A stretch of DNA of 56,697 nucleotides from Tetragenococcus solitarius NBRC 100494 (lineage in GTDB: Bacteria; Bacillota; Bacilli; Lactobacillales; Enterococcaceae): positions 1 through 56,697 of the forward strand of contig NZ_BCPY01000011.1 in NCBI RefSeq assembly GCF_001544195.1, written 5' to 3'. Below the pieces are notes generated by a model. It did not search any database and had not been told where the DNA came from. It saw only the letters and a list, made by a program, of their open reading frames with translations. Positions 49,025 through 56,103 of this stretch are shown in pieces; position 1 is the stretch's first letter; every line of letters begins with the position of its first letter. The translations under genes were made by a program, and so were the position numbers.

Positions 49025-49936
49025 CTATGAATTTGAAAATGATGAATCGCTTTCAAAAGCTGTCTTGAAATATTCAGCTGACTCACCCTCACCTTTAGAA
49101 TTTAAAAACTTTATTGGTACACTTTTTAATTCAATTAATTTTGTCATAAAATCACTATCCATATATTTATATAATTCTACTAAAAAAGTGAGTTCGAGTT
49201 CCCCAATCGCTTTTAAAGACACTAATAGCTGTTCGGTAGAAGAAGTTTCAAAGGTTTTGTAAATCTTTTTTCTAACATCTTCAGACAACAATACGATAAT
49301 CTTATGGTTTTGCTTGCCATAGTTTTTATCGAACCCATGCTCAAATGATAAAAACCATGTAATTAAACGGAACAATTCTTCCCTTGTTAAATTTAAATAA
49401 AATTGCGCGAGCAAGAATTCGTTTCTCAAGGTGGCTTTTAGCGTATTATTAAACTGCCACCAGAACTCTTTTACAGAATATTCAATTTCATTTGCTTTGG
49501 GTTTTACTTGCCAATAATCACTGTCATTAGGTACAACATCCATTTTTATTCTGGCATCCTTATCTCCAATTATTTTGGTCAAGCTGTCTTCTGTCAGATA
49601 TTCTTCCAATTTTTTCAGCTGTAAAAATTGCATATCAATTCTTATGCCATTTTCAAATTGAACTAAAAAAATATATCCATCTTTTTCAGGAAAAGTTAGC
49701 TTCCCCACATAACCTTCCCCGTCAGGTTCAGTTAAAAGTAAAATTTCGCCAAATATATTTAAGAAAGTTCTATCCTTCTTGTATTTTTCAATGCAATCTG
49801 TAAAGAATACTACGTCAAAATCTTTGAATTTATCATCTGGAATATTTTTATCAAGCTTTGAACCATTCATAGCAAAAACTTTCAAGTCATCATTCGTTTC
49901 GAAGAAATTTGTTAATCGTTGCATCGTCTTATCCAT
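49025..49936 (-). CDS. Aminoglycoside 6-adenylyltransferase-like protein (ANT(6)/AadE family)
   Basis: 303 aa. The N-terminal nucleotidyltransferase motif is MNGSKLDKNIPDDKFKDFDVVFF (about 24-46), with the metal-binding Asp residues of DFD and of IRIDMQFL (about 100). DKDARIKMDVVPNDSDYWQVKP matches the region IKRDIVPTDIDY of known streptomycin adenylyltransferases. The helical C-terminal domain is also present. Divergence from characterised AadE proteins is large, so streptomycin resistance is possible but unproven. Confidence 0.8.
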   Translation of the reverse strand: MDKTMQRLTNFFETNDDLKVFAMNGSKLDKNIPDDKFKDFDVVFFTDCIEKYKKDRTFLNIFGEILLLTEPDGEGYVGKLTFPEKDGYIFLVQFENGIRIDMQFLQLKKLEEYLTEDSLTKIIGDKDARIKMDVVPNDSDYWQVKPKANEIEYSVKEFWWQFNNTLKATLRNEFLLAQFYLNLTREELFRLITWFLSFEHGFDKNYGKQNHKIIVLLSEDVRKKIYKTFETSSTEQLLVSLKAIGELELTFLVELYKYMDSDFMTKLIELKSVPIKFLNSKGEGESAEYFKTAFESDSSFSNS

Positions 49937-50416
49937 TATTTTTCTCCTATCGCATTAATAAAAATAGTTTACTTCCTGTTTAAAGTTATATTCATGCCAC
50001 ATGAGAATATTCACCCAAAATTACTTTTAAGCATAAGAGCCGAATAATCGAATAGTGGCATTACGCCCGATTGTAACCCCTTACAAAACTTGGTAACTAC
50101 GACGCTATTTTTCTACTTATAATAATAACAAAAAACATTGTAAAAAACATCACAATACAATGAATTACATTATAATATTTTCGGAGACTATCTTGCAAGT
50201 AGACAACTCCAATTGTTCGATCGGTTAATTTCGTGAATTATTGTGCCTGCATTTGCGGATATAATTATTGTACTAGTTAGTCATCTAGCCAATGATTAAA
50301 CGATAATCTTTCGCAGTTGCTATCCTATAGCACAAAGAAAACTGTACTACGAAATATAATAACTAGTTTGAAAGTAATATGTTAATATAAAAATAGACAA
50401 TCATTGGAAAGCTTTC
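49937..50416. other. Non-coding stretch with diverged repeat (copy A)
   Basis: No gene seen. Two blocks, about 50123-50178 and 50275-50331, match blocks at about 54671-54730 and 54822-54878 near the MGMT-like gene, in the same order and orientation but with a different middle. The shared second block contains GCAGTTGCTATCCTA (copy B: ACAGTTGCTATCCTA). Confidence 0.65.
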
Positions 50417-51028
50417 CTAAAAGAGTGGATTTTCTGAAATCACATTTGAATTCGCTCGTTTCATGATTTCTTCAACAACTTCAGTTTTCGCGTCAGCATA
50501 ATCTTGAACATTTTCCCAAGTATGTTGAGCAAGTTCGCGTTTTGCCTTGGCGTATTTTTCACGGTCCTCACGATTTGCACGTAACCAATCACGGAAGCGC
50601 AGTATTTTATCGATCTCTAATGCACCCTTACTGAATACATGCAAATTAATATCTGTATCTGGTCCTTTAAATAAGCGATGTTCATACCATTCTGGTTCTC
50701 TTATTCTTAATGTATATCCGGCTGATTCTAAAACAGGAACGTATGAAGACTCACAGGAAGAATCTTCCACCACCAGTAAAATATCAATAATCGGTTTAGC
50801 ACACAAATCAGGCACCGATGTGGATCCCACATGTTCTAATTGTAAAACTTTATTGCCAAGTATTGATTTAATTCTTCTAGCTTCTCTCTCAAATAGTTTT
50901 GCCCAATTTAGATCATAATCAACTAATTCAATCGGCGCATTATGAGGTTTTCGTTTTCCAACAGTGACTTTTTTTAGATACTCATTATCTGTGGATGAGG
51001 AATAATTGTTACTTTTATTATCTTTCAT
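50417..51028 (-). CDS. GrpB family protein (UPF0157)
   Basis: 203 aa, GrpB/UPF0157 family, related to nucleotidyltransferases. The family core LEHVGSTSVPDLCAKPIIDI lies around residues 62-81, with PEWYEHRLFKG and INLHVFSKG following. A hydrophilic N-terminal extension of about 30 residues precedes the domain. The reaction is not established for the family. It sits between diverged repeat A and the MGMT-like pseudogene. Confidence 0.85.
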   Translation of the reverse strand: MKDNKSNNYSSSTDNEYLKKVTVGKRKPHNAPIELVDYDLNWAKLFEREARRIKSILGNKVLQLEHVGSTSVPDLCAKPIIDILLVVEDSSCESSYVPVLESAGYTLRIREPEWYEHRLFKGPDTDINLHVFSKGALEIDKILRFRDWLRANREDREKYAKAKRELAQHTWENVQDYADAKTEVVEEIMKRANSNVISENPLF

Positions 51029-51631
51029 TAATTTACTCCTTTTCGACTAGCTTTATATTCCAGCTTCTTATATCAAAAACGTTTTTCCTTTATTATACAC
51101 ATGGATCACATAAATAAATGTAGTCTTACTGATATTTCTTCAAGTCGACATGGGTTACATTTTTCAAAAAACTCCTTCTTGAAAAGCAAAGCAGCTTGTT
51201 CATTCCACCCAGGAGCTAGTCTGCCTGTATAATTAACCCCATGGTAATATGGGTATTTTCCATAAAATTCGGCTTTACTAAGAACTTTGCCAACAAGTTT
51301 GACATTTTTTCTCTGCTAATTCACTTAGCAATCTACCCATATGTAGCAACACAGCTCTCTAGTATTTCTCCTACAACCAGGAGCAATTCTTCATCTAAAA
51401 CACGTTTCATAGAATAATCACACTCGCTTTCCTAGTGTAATGAATGTTTTCTTGGTACTCATTGTACAATTTATTACTCGGTTTATCACTAAACAAAATA
51501 TTTTATGATAAAACAGATTCATATGAAGTGTGCGTTCCATACTTTACTTTTGAATTTCTGCTTAGCAATTTAGGCTATTACAGAAAGCAATCAGTTCGTT
51601 CCTTATGTTTGATATAAACACTATAAAAAAT
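51029..51631. other. Intergenic stretch holding the MGMT-like remnant
   Basis: Contains the pseudogene at 51126-51410. Similarity to the region around 55299-55370 continues past its 5' end to about 51475, so the duplication included upstream sequence. The rest (51476-51631) shows nothing recognisable. Confidence 0.6.
51126..51410 (-). pseudogene. Decayed MGMT-like gene (paralogue of 54990-55298)
   Basis: Aligns over its whole length with the intact gene at 54990-55298 (for example TAGTCTGCCTG and CCATATGTAGCAACACAG are shared). It has in-frame stops: the codon for Q30 is TAG, a TGA follows four codons later, and the C-terminus stops early at TAA. A deletion of about 12 nt lies near the start. 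The active-site stretch KYPCHRVVNHAG reads KYPYYHGVNYTG, so the methyl-accepting Cys is lost. Clearly non-functional. Confidence 0.88.
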
Positions 51632-52360
51632 TTAAAATTTTATTTTTAATAAAATAATCATTCTCAATAACGTATAAACAAAACTGTAAGCAAACAATTG
51701 CATGGAAACATTGAGTAAGATTGAAATTGAAAAATATTCTGATAAAGAAAAATAGTTAGATAATTCTGCAATTGGAGGAACCATCCAAAGAACAAATCTT
51801 AATATTGGATAAGTTTCGGCTAGCGGGGCCCTTGCAAAGCATATTATTAAAATGAACATTACTATAATAATTGCAAACTTCCTATCAGTTATTAACCTTG
51901 GGTGAATTAAAAGACCTAACGTCATACCACAAAATGAAGTGAAAAAGAATAAAATAAAGGACGAAATAAAATCATTAAAAGTAAATACCCTAAAGAAAAG
52001 AGACGAATCATTAACAATGTCCGAAAGCCATGGCACAGTCGCTGAAAATAAACTGATCGATAAGCAAAGTAATAATGATAAAACAATTTGACTAAAATAA
52101 TACTTAGTAGCACTTCTCACTTTTAGTATTAATATTTGTTGAGATACATCGTCTTCCAAAGTGTTATATGAAAAACCAACTACTATCATAATCATAAAAG
52201 TATATGAACAAGACATTAATATACTATCTATTAATTCAACTGGCTTGCTACTATAAACACTCAATTGTAAAAAAAGTAATGCAATGAGAAGTACAAAAAA
52301 TTTTGCAGATTTAACATAATCTTTCAAATTGTAAACAAGAAGACTATTAAATTTTTTCAC
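51632..52360 (-). CDS. ABC transporter membrane protein
   Basis: 242 aa with six hydrophobic segments (about 17-32, 48-65, 85-110, 130-155, 165-185, 210-235), an ABC-2-like permease size. It starts with GTG at 52360 after GGGGGAT and overlaps the ATPase gene by 14 nt. The substrate is unknown; such pairs next to an XRE regulator often export peptides or protect against them, but nothing here shows that. Confidence 0.8.
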   Translation of the reverse strand: MKKFNSLLVYNLKDYVKSAKFFVLLIALLFLQLSVYSSKPVELIDSILMSCSYTFMIMIVVGFSYNTLEDDVSQQILILKVRSATKYYFSQIVLSLLLCLSISLFSATVPWLSDIVNDSSLFFRVFTFNDFISSFILFFFTSFCGMTLGLLIHPRLITDRKFAIIIVMFILIICFARAPLAETYPILRFVLWMVPPIAELSNYFSLSEYFSISILLNVSMQLFAYSFVYTLLRMIILLKIKF

Positions 52361-53168
52361 AAGCCATCCCCCTTATTAACCAATTATTTTTTAACATTAT
52401 ATTAATAAACTCATCAACTTTATTACTTGGTACTTTAAAAACAAAGTTATCTTCTCTTTTTTCAATACAGAATCTTTTGCAAGCATCCATCAGCATATTA
52501 TTTTGTTTTTGTGGTATAAATGTCAAAATATACCATAACTTTTCATCAATGCGTTTTGATATAACCTCTCCATCGTTCACTTCCCAAACCGTATCTGATA
52601 TTGTATCTATCAGATACTTTTCATGACAAGACATAACTATTGCCACTTTTTGTTCTCTAAGCTTATTAATTTCTTTGATAAACACACTCTGTGAATAAGA
52701 ATCTTGCCCAGACAATGGTTCATCTAAAATTAATATATCAGGAGGGTTTAATAAAGCTTGAATAACATTAATCTTTTGGAGCGTTCCTTTTGATAAAAGC
52801 TTTAAAGGAGTATCGAGCATGCCTGAAATTTGAAATTCTTCAAATAATGCTTTTGATCTTTTTTCTAAATTTTTCTCTGAAATTCCATCAACTTCCCCTA
52901 TTAATTGGATATATTGTTTAATATTAAACTTCTTTTTTGGGAAATGTTCTGGAATATATTGAAAAGAAACTTTCCTTTCTTTTTTTACTGTTCCAGTATT
53001 TGGATTAGTTAAACCAGCAATAATTTTTAACAATGTACTTTTCCCAAGACCATTTTTTCCTGTGATTGCGATGGATTGTCCTAGAAAAATTGATAAATTA
53101 ACATCTTTGAAAAGTAAATTTTTTTTATACTTCTTGCTTACATTATTTAGAGTTATTATTTTTTCCAT
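52347..53168 (-). CDS. ABC transporter ATPase
   Basis: 273 aa. Walker A GKNGLGKST (about 36-44), a variant signature LSKGTLQKINVIQAL in place of LSGGQ, and Walker B ILILDEPLSGQD. The LSKGT form is common in ATPases of the antibiotic-peptide and Nat/Ybh-like export groups. A C-terminal region of about 70 residues follows the ATPase domain. It is coupled to the permease gene. Confidence 0.92.
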   Translation of the reverse strand: MEKIITLNNVSKKYKKNLLFKDVNLSIFLGQSIAITGKNGLGKSTLLKIIAGLTNPNTGTVKKERKVSFQYIPEHFPKKKFNIKQYIQLIGEVDGISEKNLEKRSKALFEEFQISGMLDTPLKLLSKGTLQKINVIQALLNPPDILILDEPLSGQDSYSQSVFIKEINKLREQKVAIVMSCHEKYLIDTISDTVWEVNDGEVISKRIDEKLWYILTFIPQKQNNMLMDACKRFCIEKREDNFVFKVPSNKVDEFINIMLKNNWLIRGMACEKI

Positions 53169-53192
53169 ATTAACCTCCCTAAATAAAAATAG

Positions 53193-53543
53193 TTAATTAA
53201 AATCTTTCTTCGTTTGTATCAGAAAATAAATGTTCCCCGCAAGAAAAGAGATAACATATTTGTACATAGTGAACTGGCTAACTAGATATTCATTTGGCAA
53301 AATGATATCCCCTATAAGGATCGTCAACAAAACTACATAGGCCCAATTTTTATATATGACGTCCGTTCGTTCATCGTCTTTCCCGAATTTTTTGGAAAAG
53401 TAAAAAATTATAGTAATCATGATAAAAAGCATAAACAAGCCGAATCCAATAAAAATAAACCAATTTGTTCGACTTGATTCTGCCCATTCTTTTAAGGGAT
53501 AAAATAATGCTGGGATTATATCTGAAAAACTATTAATCTTCAT
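53193..53543 (-). CDS. Small membrane protein next to an XRE regulator
   Basis: 116 aa from the ATG at 53543 (AAGGAAG site 8 nt upstream). It has three to four hydrophobic segments and a short charged loop KKFGKDDERTDVIYKNW between them. The DER-containing loop resembles small membrane proteins that pair with XRE regulators (DUF2178-like), an inference. It overlaps the regulator gene by 11 nt and precedes the ABC ATPase by 24 nt. Confidence 0.75.
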   Translation of the reverse strand: MKINSFSDIIPALFYPLKEWAESSRTNWFIFIGFGLFMLFIMITIIFYFSKKFGKDDERTDVIYKNWAYVVLLTILIGDIILPNEYLVSQFTMYKYVISFLAGNIYFLIQTKKDFN

Positions 53544-53772
53544 TCTGACCACTTCCTTTCACATAAGTAAAAATCTCATTAACATCTACGTCAAAAAAAG
53601 AGGCAATACGAAATGCTAACAATAAAGTCGGTACATAATTCCCTTTTTCCATGACAAAAATCGTTTGCTTAGAGACACCGACTTTTTCTGCTAGTTCTTG
53701 TTGAGACATTCTAGCAAGTACGCGATACTCATACACTTTGTTTGATATTGAATCACCAAAATTGTTTTTCAC
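53533..53772 (-). CDS. XRE-family transcriptional regulator
   Basis: 79 aa, a single Cro/CI helix-turn-helix (RMSQQELAEKVGVSKQTIFVMEKGNY) with a short C-terminal tail. I start it at the GTG at 53772; a GTG three codons earlier lies in the GAGGTGG ribosome binding site. It is the first gene of the cassette with the 116-aa membrane protein and ABC pair. A palindrome overlaps its promoter -35. Confidence 0.88.
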   Translation of the reverse strand: MKNNFGDSISNKVYEYRVLARMSQQELAEKVGVSKQTIFVMEKGNYVPTLLLAFRIASFFDVDVNEIFTYVKGSGQNED

Positions 53773-53791
53773 AACTACCACCTCATAACAG

Positions 53792-53820
53792 ATTATAAAT
53801 TATTATTTTACAAAAGTAAA
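53792..53820 (-). promoter_or_regulatory. Promoter of the XRE cassette
   Basis: Minus-strand -35 TTTACT (53815-53820), 17-bp spacer, -10 TATAAT (53792-53797), 20 nt before the start codon. Confidence 0.7.
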
Positions 53821-53828
53821 GTTTACTT
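53814..53828. promoter_or_regulatory. Candidate autoregulatory operator of the XRE cassette
   Basis: 15-bp perfect palindrome AAGTAAA-g-TTTACTT covering the -35 of the cassette promoter. A Cro-like dimer bound here would repress its own operon. Confidence 0.55.
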
Positions 53829-54096
53829 ATACAAAATAAAAATTTTCATTTACACTCATGATTATCTTAAAAATATCGCTATACATAGAATGCCTTCGAT
53901 TATCAACATATGCTCCATCATTTAGCTTTATTATTGCTGTTTCAGCAAAGCATATGATAATTTCCTCTAAGTATTGTTCTTTCAATAACCTTACTTTAAG
54001 ATAGAGAAAAAGCAATAGAAACTTGTAGTAAACGTTCTATTCGATGCTGAAATAAATAGCTTAGCGTGTTAACTTTTATAGGAGGATAGCAAACAA

Positions 54097-54609
54097 ATGA
54101 TTATTTGGATTAATGGTGCCTTTGGTTCGGGAAAGACTACAATAGCAAAGCTTTTGAACGCGCAGATAGACAACTCTTTTCTTTACGATCCGGAAAATAT
54201 CGGTGATTTTCTAAGAAATAACTTGCCTCAATCCATCCAAAAAAGAGATTTTCAATACTATCGAGAGTGGCGTGAGTGGAATGTTCATTTGCTGAAAAAA
54301 ATGTTTAATGAATACAACGGTGATATTATCGCTCCTATGACTTTATATAAAAAAGAAGCTTTTGATGGAATTATTGGAGAGTTAAGACGTTTAGAAGTTC
54401 CTATTTGCCATATTCAACTTGAAGTATCCAAAAACACAATTCTTGAACGTTTAGAAGAGCGTAACCCATCATTAAAAGCTTGGGGGACTGAAAGAGTAGA
54501 TGAAATTTTAGAAAGCTTCAAAAAAATTCCTGCTTCTGAAAAAATAAATAACGACGATGTTGCAAAAGAGGATACTGTAAGTAACATACTAGACCGAATA
54601 AAGAGATAA
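54097..54609 (+). CDS. TmrB-like P-loop protein
   Basis: 170 aa, AAA-type P-loop NTPase. P-loop GAFGSGKT is at residues 7-14. MIIWINGAFGSGKT, LYDPENIGDFLRNNLP, RDFQYYREWREWN and IIAPMT match the pattern of Bacillus TmrB, which confers tunicamycin resistance by binding the drug. The C-terminal part is shorter than in TmrB (about 197 aa). A role in resistance is inferred from similarity only. The ribosome binding site is AGGAGG. Confidence 0.82.
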   Translation: MIIWINGAFGSGKTTIAKLLNAQIDNSFLYDPENIGDFLRNNLPQSIQKRDFQYYREWREWNVHLLKKMFNEYNGDIIAPMTLYKKEAFDGIIGELRRLEVPICHIQLEVSKNTILERLEERNPSLKAWGTERVDEILESFKKIPASEKINNDDVAKEDTVSNILDRIKR

Positions 54610-54989
54610 AGGATTGAACTCTCGTAGGCGCTCACATTTCGGCAATTATATCATTATCTTCCTATCTAAATAATAGTAAAAAACATTGTTAAAAGCATCA
54701 TAGTATAATAAATTACGTTATATTATTTGTGGCAACTTGCCCCAAAAAAGGGTGTTACTTTCAAAAGACTCCTTCTCATTGGTTATTGCTCCACTTTTTG
54801 TAGGTCTAATCGTCATGAAAGTGAATCATTAGCTAGATGATTAAGCGATAACCGTTACAGTTGCTATCCTAGCCCCAACACTGAAGTCGCAAACACAATA
54901 TAGCATACCCTTTCTAAAAAAAGAACAAGGTTTAATTCAACAAGTTGTTTAAAGAAACCGGGCTATATCTACCCATATATAAATTATTG
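54610..54989. other. Non-coding stretch with diverged repeat (copy B)
   Basis: No gene seen. Blocks at about 54671-54730 and 54822-54878 match those at 50123-50178 and 50275-50331. The intact MGMT-like gene follows directly, while in copy A the GrpB gene lies between the repeat and the remnant. Confidence 0.65.
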
Positions 54990-55298
54990 CTAATCCTCCC
55001 ACTGAAACTTCTTCAAATCGACGTGGTTTTCATCTTTCAAAAAAACGCCTTCCTCACGGAGCAGATCAGCTTGTTCATTCCAACCTGGAGCTAGTCTGCC
55101 TGCATGGTTAACCACACGGTGACAAGGGTATTTCCCATAATATTCGGCTCTACTGAGGACTTTGCCAACCAGTCTAGCGTTTTTTTCTCTGCCGATTAAT
55201 TTGGCAATTTGTCCATATGTAGCAACACAGCCCTCTGGTATTTCTCCAACGACCGAGAGAATCTCATAGGCTAAATCTTCATCTAAAACACGTTTCAT
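54990..55298 (-). CDS. MGMT-family protein (methylguanine-DNA methyltransferase-like)
   Basis: 102 aa, only the DNA-binding/active-site domain of O6-alkylguanine-DNA alkyltransferases. Residues 25-36 (VATYGQIAKLIG) and the PCHRVV motif with methyl-acceptor C59 are present, so it differs from the alkyltransferase-like proteins that have Trp there. The N-terminal domain of full-length Ogt is missing. It could be a lesion sensor or a minimal methyltransferase. A decayed second copy lies at 51126-51410. Confidence 0.88.
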   Translation of the reverse strand: MKRVLDEDLAYEILSVVGEIPEGCVATYGQIAKLIGREKNARLVGKVLSRAEYYGKYPCHRVVNHAGRLAPGWNEQADLLREEGVFLKDENHVDLKKFQWED

Positions 55299-55372
55299 AG
55301 AATGATCACACTCGCTTTTTTAATGGAATGAACGTCTTCCTGGTACTAATTGCAATTTTTTACTAGCTAATA

Positions 55373-55588
55373 CTATTCATTACGTCTCTTATTTTTTGTT
55401 CTATCCAGTAAATAATCTACACTAACGTCAAAATAATCGGCTATTTTAATAAGCGTACTTACTGGCCACTCTATTTTTCCTGTTTCATACTGAGAATAGG
55501 TATTTTGAGAAATACTCAGCAGCTCAGCCATTTGTTGCTGGGTTATATCATTATCTTCTCTTATAGAACGTATATTTTTATAACTCAT
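55373..55588 (-). CDS. XRE-family transcriptional regulator
   Basis: 71 aa from the ATG at 55588, 6 nt after AGGTG; an in-frame ATG and GTG a few codons upstream are less well placed. A Cro/CI helix-turn-helix (DITQQQMAELLSISQNTYSQYETG) is followed by STLIKIADYFDVSVDYLL. It is divergent from the 97-aa gene across a region with two operator-like repeats. Confidence 0.9.
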   Translation of the reverse strand: MSYKNIRSIREDNDITQQQMAELLSISQNTYSQYETGKIEWPVSTLIKIADYFDVSVDYLLDRTKNKRRNE

Positions 55589-55611
55589 CTTCATCACCTA
55601 TGTTTATTATA

Positions 55612-55632
55612 AATATCTGTCATAAAGATATT
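55612..55632. promoter_or_regulatory. Candidate XRE operator 1
   Basis: Inverted repeat AATATCT-N7-AGATATT, 24 bp upstream of the XRE start codon. It shares the core TATCT-N7-AGATA with operator 2. Confidence 0.65.
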
Positions 55633-55635
55633 GCG

Positions 55636-55658
55636 TTTTATCTTGAATACAGATAAAA
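55636..55658. promoter_or_regulatory. Candidate XRE operator 2
   Basis: Inverted repeat TTTTATCT-N7-AGATAAAA. Its centre is 25 bp from that of operator 1, and it lies in the promoter region of the 97-aa gene (TTGAAT at 55643-55648 falls inside it). Confidence 0.65.
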
Positions 55659-55691
55659 TAAGCATATATATTATATTAAAGGAGGACAACT

Positions 55692-55985
55692 ATGGAAAGG
55701 GAGAAGCTAACCAAAAACAAGCAGCCGATTAAAGCGGTTACACAACAAGACATTCATCATTTAAAAGGGACCTTGGAAAAACTTCAATCTTGGACAAATG
55801 CTTTAGAAATGCTTGATAAATTCTTCAAATATGAGAAAGAGCCATTAAATAAAAAGCAAGTTATTTTGGAATATCACGCCAACTCACAAATTTTTGATAC
55901 TTTTCTCAAAGATTTTCTTACTCAAACTCATCTTTTGGAAGATCAACTGGAAGAACTACGTTCAAGAGAAAAAATAGGAAACTAA
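55692..55985 (+). CDS. Unknown 97-aa protein divergent from an XRE regulator
   Basis: Not recognised. It is hydrophilic and predicted almost fully helical, with a long amphipathic C-terminal helix (TFLKDFLTQTHLLEDQLEELRSREK) that could form a coiled coil. There is no signal or membrane segment. It has an excellent AAAGGAGGA ribosome binding site. The shared operators suggest it is controlled by the divergent XRE protein. Confidence 0.8.
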   Translation: MEREKLTKNKQPIKAVTQQDIHHLKGTLEKLQSWTNALEMLDKFFKYEKEPLNKKQVILEYHANSQIFDTFLKDFLTQTHLLEDQLEELRSREKIGN

Positions 55986-56026
55986 AATTACATCTCTGTT
56001 CTAAAGGTTGCTCACTATCAAATAAA

Positions 56027-56074
56027 AAGAAGACAACAGCCGTTACAAATTATTAACCTTGCTGCTGCCTTCTT
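56027..56074 (-). terminator. Terminator after the methyltransferase gene
   Basis: Stem of 14 bp with two mismatches (56027-56040 with 56061-56074), 20-nt loop. On the minus strand it is followed by TTTTTATTT. It may also stop plus-strand transcription from the 97-aa gene weakly. Confidence 0.7.
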
Positions 56075-56103
56075 CTATGTGATATTTTATCCTTTATTTT
56101 GAT

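Larger units (their letters stand above)
53773..54096. other. Divergent gap between the XRE regulator and the TmrB-like gene
   Basis: Holds the regulator promoter and palindrome. A 62-codon minus-strand frame (53827-54015, TTG start) has no ribosome binding site and is not called. No promoter for the plus-strand gene was convincing. Confidence 0.5.

Noticed and set aside
53827-54015. 62-codon minus-strand frame upstream of the XRE cassette
   Set aside because: TTG start without ribosome binding site, and its end runs to the cassette palindrome; no family recognised. It could be a remnant but is not supported.
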